From Ulvibacter sp. MAR_2010_11 (GTDB taxonomy: Bacteria > Bacteroidota > Bacteroidia > Flavobacteriales > Flavobacteriaceae): a stretch of 64,000 nt of DNA. This document shows, one piece after another, positions 9,252-17,722 of this stretch. Where the stretch lies: positions 1,545,501 through 1,609,500 of the forward strand of contig NZ_PHTY01000001.1 in assembly GCF_002813135.1 (NCBI RefSeq), given 5' to 3'. Each line of letters opens with the position of its first letter. The stretch's first letter is position 1. Under the pieces are notes generated by a model that saw only the letters and a program-made list of their open reading frames with translations, was not told the origin of the DNA and did no database searches. Made by a program: the position numbers and the translations under genes.

Positions 9252-10760
9252 ATGAAAAACACGATAAAAATATGCTTAGGCTTACTTGCCATAGGGTTTG
9301 TAAGTTGTGAACCGGAGTTTGACAACCCGGTTACAAACGATGGATTTTATACAAGTGGATCGGCCAATGTTACTAATTATGTAGCCGTTGGAAATTCATT
9401 AACCGCAGGATATGCAGACGGAGCTTTATATATAACAGGTCAGGAGAACTCCTATCCCAACATTATGGCGCAGCAATTTGCAAAAGCCGGAGGCGGAGAA
9501 TTTACACAACCCTTAATGAATGATAATATTGGAGGCTTGTTATTGAACGGAACACAGGTATTTGAAAACCGATTTGTTTTGGCAGTTGGTGCCAGTGGAA
9601 ATCCAAGCCCGGTTAGATTAATTGGAACTCCAACCACCGAAGTAACTACAAGCGCGACAGGTCCTTTTAACAATATGGGTGTGCCCGGAGCGAAAAGTTT
9701 CCATCTTAATGCAGCCGGATATGGTGCAGCCAACCCTTGGTTTGCTCGTTTTCAAACTAGCAGCAGTGCTTCCGTAATTGGAGATGCGGCTTCTATGAAT
9801 CCAACATTCTTTAGTTTATGGATTGGAAATAACGACATTTTAAGTTATGCTACTTCCGGAGGTATTGGGGTAGATCAGACAGGTAATTTCGACCCCACAA
9901 GTTATGGTTCGAATGATATTACAGATCCTCTAGTATTTGCAGGTGCTTACAGTGCGCAAGTAGATGCTCTAATGGCTTCCAGTACAGGTGGAGTTTTGGT
10001 AAACATTCCCGATGTAACCTCTATTCCTTACTTCACCACAGTGCCTGCACAGTCAATTCCATTGGATGCTGCAACAGCAGGAGCGATAAATGCTCAATTT
10101 GCCTTATACAATTCTCAGGTGTTGCCGGGATTGGTAGGAGCAGGGATTATAAGCGCTGAGGAGGCTGCCGCAAGACAGATAAACTTTTCTGCCGGGGTTA
10201 ACTTTCCTATTATGAGTGATGATGATTTAACAAATGTGAGTGCTATTTTACAAGGTCCTCCATTTAATTTACCCGCTGCCGTCGCCGGTTTGTTAGGGCA
10301 GTTACGTCAGGCTAATGACAACGATTTAGTGGTACTAACGGCTTCTTCTGTGCTAGGGACAACTCCGGATCCAACGAATCCAACAGGGGTAATTGGAGTT
10401 TCTATTCCTTTAGGCGATCAATACGTTTTGACGGCTGTTGAACAAGGTCGTGTTTCGGCTGCTGTAACTGCTTACAATGCAACAATTAAAGCCTTGGCAG
10501 ATGCAAACGACCTGGCATTTGTAGATGCGAGAGCAGCACTTGCTCAGGTTGCAAGTACGGGAGTAGCTTTTGATGCAGGAGTTTTAACATCTGCTTTCGT
10601 AACCGGTGGTGCCTTCTCCTTAGACGGAGTACATCCAACACCACGTGGATATGCATATACAGCTAATCTAATGATTACCGCTATCAACAGAAAATACGAT
10701 GCGACTATTCCACTGGTAAATATTGGGAATTACGCAACTGTTACACTATCTAACAATTAG
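9252..10760 (+). CDS. Lipoprotein with SGNH/GDSL hydrolase-like fold
   Basis: The 502-residue product has a lipoprotein signal with the lipidated Cys at residue 19 (FVSC). Block I reads AVGNSLTAGYADG, with Ser49 in the nucleophile place; the usual Asp of GDS is Asn. Block III may be WIGNNDIL, and the C-terminal block DGVHPT (458-463) supplies the Asp and His of the triad. This supports an active lipid esterase-like enzyme anchored in the outer membrane. It is 19 bases downstream of the FadL-like porin, suggesting hydrolysis of lipids or esters before or after uptake. A strong terminator follows. Confidence 0.85.
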   Translation: MKNTIKICLGLLAIGFVSCEPEFDNPVTNDGFYTSGSANVTNYVAVGNSLTAGYADGALYITGQENSYPNIMAQQFAKAGGGEFTQPLMNDNIGGLLLNGTQVFENRFVLAVGASGNPSPVRLIGTPTTEVTTSATGPFNNMGVPGAKSFHLNAAGYGAANPWFARFQTSSSASVIGDAASMNPTFFSLWIGNNDILSYATSGGIGVDQTGNFDPTSYGSNDITDPLVFAGAYSAQVDALMASSTGGVLVNIPDVTSIPYFTTVPAQSIPLDAATAGAINAQFALYNSQVLPGLVGAGIISAEEAAARQINFSAGVNFPIMSDDDLTNVSAILQGPPFNLPAAVAGLLGQLRQANDNDLVVLTASSVLGTTPDPTNPTGVIGVSIPLGDQYVLTAVEQGRVSAAVTAYNATIKALADANDLAFVDARAALAQVASTGVAFDAGVLTSAFVTGGAFSLDGVHPTPRGYAYTANLMITAINRKYDATIPLVNIGNYATVTLSNN

Positions 10761-10781
10761 AGATATTACTTTTAAGAATTT

Positions 10782-10815
10782 AAAAAACGTTCGCCAATGG
10801 CGAACGTTTTTTTTT
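10782..10815 (+). terminator. Rho-independent terminator after the porin-lipoprotein operon
   Basis: AACGTTCGCC, loop AAT, GGCGAACGTT, followed by a run of T. It ends the transcript of the FadL/SGNH pair. Its A-rich left side and T-rich right side could let it work in both directions. Confidence 0.9.
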
Positions 10816-10835
10816 ATCTTTATAAAAAAAACACC

Positions 10836-11177
10836 ATGAAATTAATCTTAAGAGTCTTGTTAACTGCAATAGCAGTAGTAATATTAGCCTATATATTACC
10901 GGGTGTCGCTGTCGACGGCTTTGTTTCGGCAATTATTGTTGCGGTTGTTTTAGGATTGCTGCGCTTAATTGTAAAACCGATCTTAGTAGTACTCACCCTG
11001 CCGGTGACCATCATTACCTTGGGATTGTTCCTACTTATAATCAATGCCTGTATTATATTGATGGCCGATTATTTTATTGGCGGGTTTGCTGTTTCAAACA
11101 TTTGGTGGGCGCTCTTGTTTAGCCTTTTATTGTCTTTTCTTCAATCCATCCTTTATTCAATGGTGGATAAAAATTAA
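10836..11177 (+). CDS. Phage holin family (Phage_holin_4_2-like) membrane protein
   Basis: The 113-residue protein starts at the ATG at 10836 (MKLILRVLLTAIAVVILAY). A longer reading from 10797 would begin inside the terminator stem and is rejected. It has about four hydrophobic segments and the conserved pattern VLGLLRLIVKPILVVLTLPVTI followed by LGLFLLIINACIILMADYFIGGF, which is typical of the widespread PF04020 family. Despite the name these are usually ordinary chromosomal membrane proteins of unknown function, not lysis proteins. No phage genes are nearby. Confidence 0.88.
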   Translation: MKLILRVLLTAIAVVILAYILPGVAVDGFVSAIIVAVVLGLLRLIVKPILVVLTLPVTIITLGLFLLIINACIILMADYFIGGFAVSNIWWALLFSLLLSFLQSILYSMVDKN

Positions 11178-11203
11178 GCTACTGAATTCCAGTCTATAAA
11201 AGC

Positions 11204-11234
11204 TTGTTGAAATTCATTAAAAATTGTATTTTTG
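11204..11234 (+). promoter_or_regulatory. Bacteroidota-type promoter of tig
   Basis: TTG at 11204-11206 or 11207-11209, then 20 or 17 bases, then TATTTTTG at 11227-11234. This matches the known flavobacterial consensus (TTG, N17-23, TANNTTTG). The trigger factor ATG is 57 bases further on. Confidence 0.65.
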
Positions 11235-11291
11235 CACCCGCGTTCGGGAAAAGGAAATACCCGAATATTATATCGAAAATTTTTCAGAAAA

Positions 11292-12611
11292 ATGAATATT
11301 ACAAAAAAGGAAATTGATAGCTTGAATGCTGTGGTGACTGTTGAAATCGCCAAAGAAGATTATTCAGAGAAGGTAGAAAAAGTATTGAACAACTACCGAA
11401 AGACTGCAAATATACCGGGTTTCAGAAAAGGACATATCCCCATGGGAATGGTGAAAAAGCAATACGGGACCGCTATTTTAGTAGAAGAGGTGAATAAATT
11501 GCTTCAGGATGCGTTGCACAACTATTTGACAGAAGAAAAACTGGATGTCTTAGGAAATCCATTACCTAAAAACGATCTGGAAATCGATTGGAAAGCCGAT
11601 AATTTTTCATTTGAATTCGATTTGGGACTTACCCCAAAATTCGATGTGGATGTAAAGAAAAAAGCAATCACTCAGTACAAAGTGATCGCTGACGATAAAA
11701 TGTTGGACAATCAGGTAAAAACTATTCGCAAGCAATACGGGAAGCTTATTTCAAAAGATACCGTGGCCAAAGGAGACGAAATTACCGGAACTTTTACCAA
11801 TGAAGAAAAGGGAATTGAAAAGAAGTCAACTATTGAAACTTCTGCCATTTTAGGAAAAAAGCAAGTAGCTGCTTTAATTGGAGCAAAGGTTGGAGATACA
11901 GTGGTGTTAAAAACCAAGGGAATGTTTGATGATGATCACGACAATCAGAAGTATTTTGGAGTGTCTCATGACGATGCACATGGTTTGGACATCGAGGTTG
12001 CTTTAAAAATTGAAGAGGTGAACACCCGCGAAATGGCAACTTTGAATCAGGAATTGTTCGATAAGTTATTTGGGGAAGCCGTAGTTACTTCAGAAAAGGA
12101 ATTAAAGCAAAAAATAAAAGAGGACGCCGAGAAACAATTTGAACAACAAAGTGACCAAAAATTGTTGAACGACGTTGTTGAATCACTAATTGAAAACACA
12201 AAATTTGACCTTCCGGGAGAATTTTTACAACGTTGGATTCAGGTTTCAGGAGAAAAGCCAATGACCGAAGCCGCTGCCAAAGAAGAATATGAGCGTAGCG
12301 AAAAAGGATTGCGTTATCAATTGATTGAAGGCAAAATAAGAGCCGAAAACAAGCTACAGGTTAGTTTTGATGAGTTGAAGGATTATTCCAAGAATATGAT
12401 CAAAGGCCAAATGGCACAATTTGGACAAACCAATCCTTCCGAAGAAGAGTTAGACAATATTGCGGCAAGAATTCTTTCGAATGAAGAAGAGGTAAAAAGA
12501 ATAAGTGAGCAGTTGAATACCAACAAACTGCTTCAGTTTTTTAAGGAAAACGCAAAATTGAAGACAAAGGAAATTACCTACGAGAAATTCATTAAAGAAG
12601 CGTACGAGTAA
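11292..12611 (+). CDS. tig: Trigger factor, ribosome-associated chaperone and prolyl isomerase
   Basis: Trigger factor binds nascent chains at the ribosome exit. The 439-residue protein shows the ribosome-binding signature GFRKGHIPMGMVKKQYG near residues 40-56, the N-terminal domain to ~120, a weakly conserved FKBP-like middle domain and a long helical C-terminal domain rich in Lys and Glu. A start at 11232 would lie before the transcription-linked region and adds an unlikely basic stretch, so I use the ATG at 11292. It precedes clpP and clpX, the common bacterial tig-clpP-clpX order, but a terminator lies between tig and clpP. Confidence 0.96.
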   Translation: MNITKKEIDSLNAVVTVEIAKEDYSEKVEKVLNNYRKTANIPGFRKGHIPMGMVKKQYGTAILVEEVNKLLQDALHNYLTEEKLDVLGNPLPKNDLEIDWKADNFSFEFDLGLTPKFDVDVKKKAITQYKVIADDKMLDNQVKTIRKQYGKLISKDTVAKGDEITGTFTNEEKGIEKKSTIETSAILGKKQVAALIGAKVGDTVVLKTKGMFDDDHDNQKYFGVSHDDAHGLDIEVALKIEEVNTREMATLNQELFDKLFGEAVVTSEKELKQKIKEDAEKQFEQQSDQKLLNDVVESLIENTKFDLPGEFLQRWIQVSGEKPMTEAAAKEEYERSEKGLRYQLIEGKIRAENKLQVSFDELKDYSKNMIKGQMAQFGQTNPSEEELDNIAARILSNEEEVKRISEQLNTNKLLQFFKENAKLKTKEITYEKFIKEAYE

Positions 12612-12637
12612 TTCAGCAATAAAATAGTTATATTTAG

Positions 12638-12669
12638 GCGTTGAATACAAGGGTTCAACGCTTTTTTTT
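12638..12669 (+). terminator. Terminator between tig and clpP
   Basis: GCGTTGAA, 8-base loop, TTCAACGC, then a run of T. It lies between the tig stop and the clpP ATG at 12695, so clpP may depend on readthrough or its own promoter. Confidence 0.8.
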
Positions 12670-12694
12670 CATTCAAAAAAATCGATTACTATTT

Positions 12695-13369
12695 ATGAAC
12701 TACGGAAAAGAATTTAAGGATTTTGCCATTAAAGATCAAGGGATCAATAGCATGTACTACGATAAAATTGTAAGTAGTATGTATCCAATAAACCTTACCC
12801 CAAATATTATTGAAGAACGCCAGATGAACGCAGTAGCGATGGACGTTTTTTCCAGATTGATGATGGACCGAATTATATTTTTGGGTACGGGTATTAACGA
12901 TCAGGTGGCTAATATTGTACAAGCACAGTTGTTGTTTTTGGAAAGCACAGATGCTTCTAAAGACATTCAGATATATATCAATTCTCCGGGAGGAAGTGTT
13001 TATGCCGGATTGGGCATTTACGATACCATGCAATTTATTAAACCCGATGTGGCGACAATTTGCACCGGAATGGCAGCCTCTATGGCTGCTGTATTGCTGT
13101 GTGCAGGAGAAAAGGGAAAACGAAGCGGATTAACACATTCGCGGGTGATGATTCACCAGCCTATGGGTGGAGCTCAAGGGCAGGCTAGTGATATTGAAAT
13201 TACTGCCAAAGAAATTATTACCCTAAAAGAAGAGTTGTATAAAATTATTGCCAAACACAGCGGTCAGACGTACGAAAAGGTACATGACGATAGTGACCGT
13301 GATTATTGGATGAAAGCCGATAAGGCTTTGGAATATGGAATGATTGACGAGATTTTATCGAGAGGATAA
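12695..13369 (+). CDS. clpP: ATP-dependent Clp protease proteolytic subunit
   Basis: ClpP forms the tetradecameric serine protease chamber fed by ClpX. The 224-residue protein has the catalytic Ser129 in GMAASMAAVLL and His154 in VMIHQPMGGAQGQASDIEI, with the Asp in the C-terminal third, and YINSPGGSVYAGLGIYDTM. The ATG at 12695 gives MNYGKEFKDFAI; a longer reading from 12641 overlaps the terminator and is rejected. clpX follows after 30 bases, so they are probably cotranscribed. Length is normal. Confidence 0.97.
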   Translation: MNYGKEFKDFAIKDQGINSMYYDKIVSSMYPINLTPNIIEERQMNAVAMDVFSRLMMDRIIFLGTGINDQVANIVQAQLLFLESTDASKDIQIYINSPGGSVYAGLGIYDTMQFIKPDVATICTGMAASMAAVLLCAGEKGKRSGLTHSRVMIHQPMGGAQGQASDIEITAKEIITLKEELYKIIAKHSGQTYEKVHDDSDRDYWMKADKALEYGMIDEILSRG

Positions 13370-13399
13370 TCTTTTCGGTCTAAAAAAAGAAAAAGCTAT

Positions 13400-14632
13400 A
13401 TGTCGAAAGAAGAGTTAGAATGTTCGTTTTGTGGTCGTAAAAAAGCCGAAACCAATCTGCTTATTGCAGGTTTGGATGCCCATATCTGTGACCGATGCAT
13501 TGAGCAGGCGCATGGTATTGTGGTAGAAGAAGCGTTGCATTCATCTAACAGTGAGCTTAGCAAAGAGCTGATGCTTAAAAAGCCTAAGTCCATTAAAGAA
13601 TTTTTGGACGATTATGTTATTGGGCAAGATCACACCAAGAAAGTGATGTCTGTTGCAGTCTATAACCATTATAAGCGTTTGTTGCAGCCTAAGAGTGACG
13701 ACGATATCGATATTCAAAAGAGTAATATCATTATTGTAGGGCAAACCGGAACGGGAAAAACGCTGGTTGCCAAAACCATTGCGCGTATGCTCAATGTACC
13801 TTTGGCTATTGTTGATGCAACGGTTTTAACCGAGGCAGGTTATGTGGGTGAAGATGTAGAGAGTATTTTAACCCGGTTATTACAGGCGGCCGATTACAAC
13901 GTAGAAAAGGCGCAAAACGGAATTGTTTTTATCGATGAGATTGATAAGATAGCCCGTAAAAGTGATAACCCTTCCATTACCCGAGATGTGAGTGGTGAAG
14001 GTGTACAGCAGGCTTTGCTGAAGTTGCTTGAGGGTACAACGGTAAATGTACCGCCCAAGGGAGGACGTAAGCACCCCGATCAGAAATTTATTGAAGTAGA
14101 TACCGAAAATATCCTTTTTATAGCAGGAGGAGCTTTCGACGGAATTGAGCGTCATATTTCAAAACGCCTGAATATGCAGGCTGTAGGATTTAGTGCTTCC
14201 AAAAAAGAAGATACTATGGAGCGAGATAATTTATTGCGGTATATCATTCCGAAGGATTTAAAAGATTTCGGCCTAATTCCTGAAATTATTGGTCGTCTTC
14301 CGGTACTTACGTATATGGATCCGCTGGACAAGGGAACTCTTAGAGCTATTTTAACCGAACCTAAGAATGCCATTATCAAACAATATAAAAAGTTGTTCGA
14401 AATGGACGGAATCGATTTTGTAATTACTGAAGAAGCCTTAGACTTTATCGTGGAGCAGGCAATTGAGTATAAATTGGGAGCGAGAGGATTACGATCCTTA
14501 TGTGAAGCCGTTTTAACCGATGCCATGTACGAATTACCCAGCACCGAAGAGAAAACACTCAATGTTACCTTAGAATATGCTCAGGACAAATTAAACAAGT
14601 CTACCATTAAGAAATTGAAAGCAGTTTCTTAA
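13400..14632 (+). CDS. clpX: ATP-dependent Clp protease ATP-binding subunit ClpX
   Basis: ClpX unfolds substrates and threads them into ClpP. The 410-residue protein has the N-terminal zinc-binding domain with Cys8, Cys11, Cys30 and Cys33, the Walker A motif GQTGTGKT at 114-121, Walker [15 protein letters not shown] near 175-188, and the pore and sensor motifs ([20 protein letters not shown]). It is downstream of clpP on the same strand and is closed by a strong hairpin terminator. Confidence 0.98.
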   Translation: MSKEELECSFCGRKKAETNLLIAGLDAHICDRCIEQAHGIVVEEALHSSNSELSKELMLKKPKSIKEFLDDYVIGQDHTKKVMSVAVYNHYKRLLQPKSDDDIDIQKSNIIIVGQTGTGKTLVAKTIARMLNVPLAIVDATVLTEAGYVGEDVESILTRLLQAADYNVEKAQNGIVFIDEIDKIARKSDNPSITRDVSGEGVQQALLKLLEGTTVNVPPKGGRKHPDQKFIEVDTENILFIAGGAFDGIERHISKRLNMQAVGFSASKKEDTMERDNLLRYIIPKDLKDFGLIPEIIGRLPVLTYMDPLDKGTLRAILTEPKNAIIKQYKKLFEMDGIDFVITEEALDFIVEQAIEYKLGARGLRSLCEAVLTDAMYELPSTEEKTLNVTLEYAQDKLNKSTIKKLKAVS

Positions 14633-14650
14633 ATCTGATAGACATAAATT

Positions 14651-14685
14651 AAAAAGGCCGCGATACAATCGCGGCCTTTTTAATT
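14651..14685 (+). terminator. Terminator after clpX (bidirectional)
   Basis: AAAAAGGCCGCGA, short loop, TCGCGGCCTTTTT. It is strong and nearly symmetric, so it can serve both clpX and the convergent small lipoprotein gene at 14708-14911. Confidence 0.93.
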
Positions 14686-14707
14686 TCTTCTAAAAAGAAT
14701 ACCAGAT

Positions 14708-14911
14708 TTATGGTGTTACCATCACTGTGGTCTTTTTTATATTCAGAATTTTTTGTTGCATCAATTCTGCCTTATTTTTCAACGTATAACCGGCTACTTC
14801 CGTATCGGTATTTGTACGATGTAAAGAGTTTGTTGTTCCGCAGGATGTGAGTCCTGCTAACAATACAACTAGTAGTATAGTTGCTACGATAAAGTATCTT
14901 AGTGTTTTCAT
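14708..14911 (-). CDS. Small lipoprotein of unknown function
   Basis: The 67-residue product starts MKTLRYFIVATILLVVLLAGLTSCGTT. It has a hydrophobic stretch and lipobox LTSC, so it is a lipoprotein with a mature part of only about 43 residues (AGYTLKNKAELMQQKILNIKK). I recognise no family. The ATG at 14911 is preferred to a non-ATG codon three triplets upstream. It is a monocistronic gene convergent with clpX. The mature part is short and helical; there is no catalytic motif. Confidence 0.65.
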   Translation of the reverse strand: MKTLRYFIVATILLVVLLAGLTSCGTTNSLHRTNTDTEVAGYTLKNKAELMQQKILNIKKTTVMVTP

Positions 14912-15036
14912 AAGCCCCAACTATGAAAGATTTATACTACAAACATACATCGTAAGAAAAGTACTACCAAAACTTTTAGTTGAAGGGAAATAAAATTCGT
15001 TAAACTGCTCAATTAGCCTAGTAAAACGCTATGATA

Positions 15037-16551
15037 TTAAAAATTTAGCGATAAAAGCTCCTCCAAATATTCCCGCGAATTGGATAATCGGGGTACTTTA
15101 TGTTGCCCTCCCAGCTTGTCGTTTTGCTTTAACCAATCGTAAAAAAGACGTTCCCGGGCACAGTGGATGGTTGGGGCATTTAATGTCATATTGTTAAAAC
15201 GCTTCGCCTCATAATCACTATTTACCTCCTGAAGTGATTTGTCTAACACCTCCGAGAAAAATGTAAAATCCTTGGGAGGGGTCTTAAATTCGATAATCCA
15301 TTCGTGTGCTCCTTTTTCTTTTCCCTTCATAAAGATGGGTGCAGCTGTGTAGTCTACTATTTCGGTTTGGGTGAGTTTGGTGGTTTTACGCAATGCAGCT
15401 TCTGCGTTCTCAATAATCAGTTCTTCACCAAAGGCATTGATATGGTGTTTGGTTCGGCCGGTGACTTTAATTCTAAACGGATTTGTGGATGTAAACCGAA
15501 CCGTATCGCCAATCTTATAACGCCACAGTCCAGCGTTGGTGGTGATTACAATTGCATAATTTTGCGCTTCTTCTACTTCGCTTAACGGAATTATTTTTTC
15601 TTCAGCAGTACCGTAGGTATCCATAGGAATAAACTCGTAGAAAATACCGTAGTCGAGCATTAACAATAGCTCTTTATTGGCGTTGCGGTCCTGTATGGCA
15701 AAAAACCCTTCCGAAGCGTTGTAAATCTCGTAGTATCTGAAGTTGTCTTTTGGCAGTAATTTGTTGTATTGATCAATATAAGGATCGAAACTTACGCCTC
15801 CGTGAAAATATACTTCCAAATTGGGCCATACTTCAAACAGATTGGATTTTCCGGTGGTTTCGATTACATTATTCAGTAAAACTAACATCCAGGAAGGAAC
15901 ACCGGCCAAACTCGTTACATTCTCATTTATAGTTTCATCTACAATGGCCTGCATCTTCGTCTCCCAATCGCTCAAAAGTGAAATTTCACTGCTGGGGGTA
16001 CTACTAAATTCGGCCCAAAAAGGCATATTGTCTATTAAAATTGCTGAAAGATCTCCAAAAATTGTCCCGTTTTCCTGATATAATTCCTTACTTCCCCCAA
16101 GGCGCAAACTTTTTCCCAGAAATAATTGAGCATCGGGATTGTTGTTTAAATACATACACAGTAAATCCTTACTTGCCGCATAATGACAGTCTTCGAGCGA
16201 GTCGCTGCTCACGGGAATGAATTTACTTTTTGCATTGGTGGTACCGCTGGATTTTGCGAACCACTTAATAGGGGTAGGCCAAAAAATATTACTCTCACCC
16301 CTACGAGCTCGCTCTATCTTCGGTTCATTAATTTCGTAATTTGTAACAGGCACTCTATCGGCAAACTCACGGTAGTTTTTAATACTGTCGAAATCGTATT
16401 CTTTGCCTATTTCGGTATTTTTTGCCTTCTGAAGTAAATTATGGAGCAATTCTTCTTGTACATCAATAGGGTATTTTAAGAACAATTCAATTTGATGGAA
16501 TCGCTTTTTCAGAAACCATGAGGCAATCGAATTTACTATGGGTATTGGCAT
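15037..16551 (-). CDS. GH3-family acyl-adenylating enzyme
   Basis: GH3 proteins are members of the ANL adenylate-forming superfamily, known in plants for joining amino acids to jasmonate or auxin; bacterial members are common in Bacteroidota with unknown substrates. The 504-residue protein shows the ATP-loop KWFAKSSGTTNAKSKFIPVS, the second motif YNASEGFFAIQ, and WRYKIGDTVRF, which match GH3 motifs. The hinge KVTGRTKHHINAFGEELI is also clear. The gene is divergent from the DUF2797 gene. No signal peptide, so cytosolic. The acyl and amino substrates cannot be inferred. Confidence 0.9.
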   Translation of the reverse strand: MPIPIVNSIASWFLKKRFHQIELFLKYPIDVQEELLHNLLQKAKNTEIGKEYDFDSIKNYREFADRVPVTNYEINEPKIERARRGESNIFWPTPIKWFAKSSGTTNAKSKFIPVSSDSLEDCHYAASKDLLCMYLNNNPDAQLFLGKSLRLGGSKELYQENGTIFGDLSAILIDNMPFWAEFSSTPSSEISLLSDWETKMQAIVDETINENVTSLAGVPSWMLVLLNNVIETTGKSNLFEVWPNLEVYFHGGVSFDPYIDQYNKLLPKDNFRYYEIYNASEGFFAIQDRNANKELLLMLDYGIFYEFIPMDTYGTAEEKIIPLSEVEEAQNYAIVITTNAGLWRYKIGDTVRFTSTNPFRIKVTGRTKHHINAFGEELIIENAEAALRKTTKLTQTEIVDYTAAPIFMKGKEKGAHEWIIEFKTPPKDFTFFSEVLDKSLQEVNSDYEAKRFNNMTLNAPTIHCARERLFYDWLKQNDKLGGQHKVPRLSNSREYLEELLSLNF

Positions 16552-16593
16552 TTTTACCTATCTTTATGCAATAAAAATAGCGAATTTCTTTCA

Positions 16594-17388
16594 ATGAACT
16601 ACGAAGGTGTTTTAACAAAAATGCAGACCGAAAACGGTTCACCCATACAGTACTATCTTATTTTCGAGAACGACTTCCTAAATGTCAATCAGTTACTGGA
16701 TAAAAAAGTGTCAATTAGCTTTTTGAGATACCAGTGCCTCAATTGCTCATTGGAAAAGAAGATTTTTCGTCAGGGCTTTTGTTACGACTGTTTTTATGAA
16801 ATTCCACAGGCGGCAGATTGGATCATGCGACCCGAATTAAGCACTGCACATTTAGACAAAGAAGATCGTGATCTGGAATATGAAAAAAAAGTGCAATTGC
16901 AACCACATGTTGTGTACCTGGCAAATAGCAGCAATGTAAAGGTTGGAGTGACCCGAAAGAGTCAGATACCTACTCGATGGATCGATCAGGGTGCACATGA
17001 AGCTATAGAAATAGTAGAAGTGCCTAACCGATATCTGGCAGGAATTACCGAAGTTGCGTTAAAAGACCATGTAAGCGACAAAACCAATTGGCGCACCATG
17101 CTTAAAAATGAAATTAAGGACGAAGATTTAATACAGTGGCGTGCAAAACTGAAACAATTTATCCCAACCGAAGCCTTACCTTATTTTATTGAATCCAATA
17201 CTGAAACCAATCTGGAATTCCCGGTTTTAGAGTATCCCACAAAATTGAACAGTCTTAATTTGGACAAAACTCCCTTTTATGAAGGAATTTTAAAAGGAAT
17301 CAAAGGTCAATACCTTCTATTTGAAGACAACACAGTTTTCAATGTCCGTGGAAGTGAAGGCTATGTTGTGGGAATTGTAATAAACTAA
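16594..17388 (+). CDS. DUF2797 protein
   Basis: The 264-residue protein has four Cys in a probable zinc site: CLNCSLEKKIFRQGFCYDCF near residues 49-68 (CxxC...CxxC). It then has the conserved HVVYLANSSNVKVGVTRKSQIPTRWIDQGA segment of DUF2797. The family is widespread in Bacteroidota and some Actinobacteria with unknown function; the GIY-like pattern VYLANSSNVKVGVTR suggests a nuclease-related fold, which is inference. It is divergent from the GH3 gene with a 42-base gap. Downstream lies the tandem-array region. Confidence 0.85.
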   Translation: MNYEGVLTKMQTENGSPIQYYLIFENDFLNVNQLLDKKVSISFLRYQCLNCSLEKKIFRQGFCYDCFYEIPQAADWIMRPELSTAHLDKEDRDLEYEKKVQLQPHVVYLANSSNVKVGVTRKSQIPTRWIDQGAHEAIEIVEVPNRYLAGITEVALKDHVSDKTNWRTMLKNEIKDEDLIQWRAKLKQFIPTEALPYFIESNTETNLEFPVLEYPTKLNSLNLDKTPFYEGILKGIKGQYLLFEDNTVFNVRGSEGYVVGIVIN

Positions 17389-17408
17389 TAAATCCCAAAT
17401 TCCAAATC

Positions 17409-17457
17409 GTGAGCAGTGAGCAATGAGCGGTGAGCAGTGAGCAGTGAGCAGGGAGCG
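17409..17457. repeat. Heptanucleotide tandem array, GTGAGCA x7
   Basis: Seven consecutive 7-base units, five exact GTGAGCA and two variants (ATGAGCG, GGGAGCG). It is the first of four short-period arrays in the 334-base gap between the DUF2797 and AsmA-like genes. Confidence 0.95.
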
Positions 17458-17468
17458 GTTGAATGGAT

Positions 17469-17508
17469 GGATTGTTAGATTGTTGGATTGTTGGATTGTT
17501 GGATGATT
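17469..17508. repeat. Octanucleotide tandem array, GGATTGTT x5
   Basis: Five 8-base units: three exact GGATTGTT plus AGATTGTT and GGATGATT. It lies 11 bases after the GTGAGCA array. Confidence 0.93.
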
Positions 17509-17556
17509 GGAAAGTTGTTAACAAAGGGTAAAAATTGAAGGGAATGATATATTTAC

Positions 17557-17641
17557 TCCTAATTCCTAATTCCTAATTCCTAATTCCTAATTCGTAAATC
17601 GTAAATCGTAAATCGTAAATCGTGAGCCGTGAAGCGTGAAT
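17557..17641. repeat. Two abutting heptanucleotide arrays, TCCTAAT x5 and TCGTAAA x4
   Basis: Five exact TCCTAAT units (17557-17591) run directly into four exact TCGTAAA units (17592-17619), followed by three degenerate CGTGARN units up to 17641. The last units resemble the GTGAGCA family of the first array. The remainder of the gap (17642-17722) holds no gene or hairpin that I can see. Confidence 0.95.
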
Positions 17642-17722
17642 AGAAAAAACTTAATGTTTGATGTGAGAAATTAATTTTGCTTAAATCTCCAATCACTAAT
17701 TACTAATCCCTCATCCCTTCAC

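Noticed and set aside
10797-10835. Upstream extension of the holin-family gene
   Set aside because: The start would be inside the terminator stem of the previous operon; the ATG at 10836 fits the family start.
10836-11177. Phage lysis function suggested by the holin name
   Set aside because: The family is common in chromosomes without prophage, and there is no endolysin or phage gene around.
14152-14562. 136-residue minus-strand open frame inside clpX
   Set aside because: Antisense shadow of clpX, Ser/Ile-rich as expected from complement coding.
17409-17641. CRISPR array
   Set aside because: The units are 7-8 bases with no unique spacers, and no cas genes are in the window.
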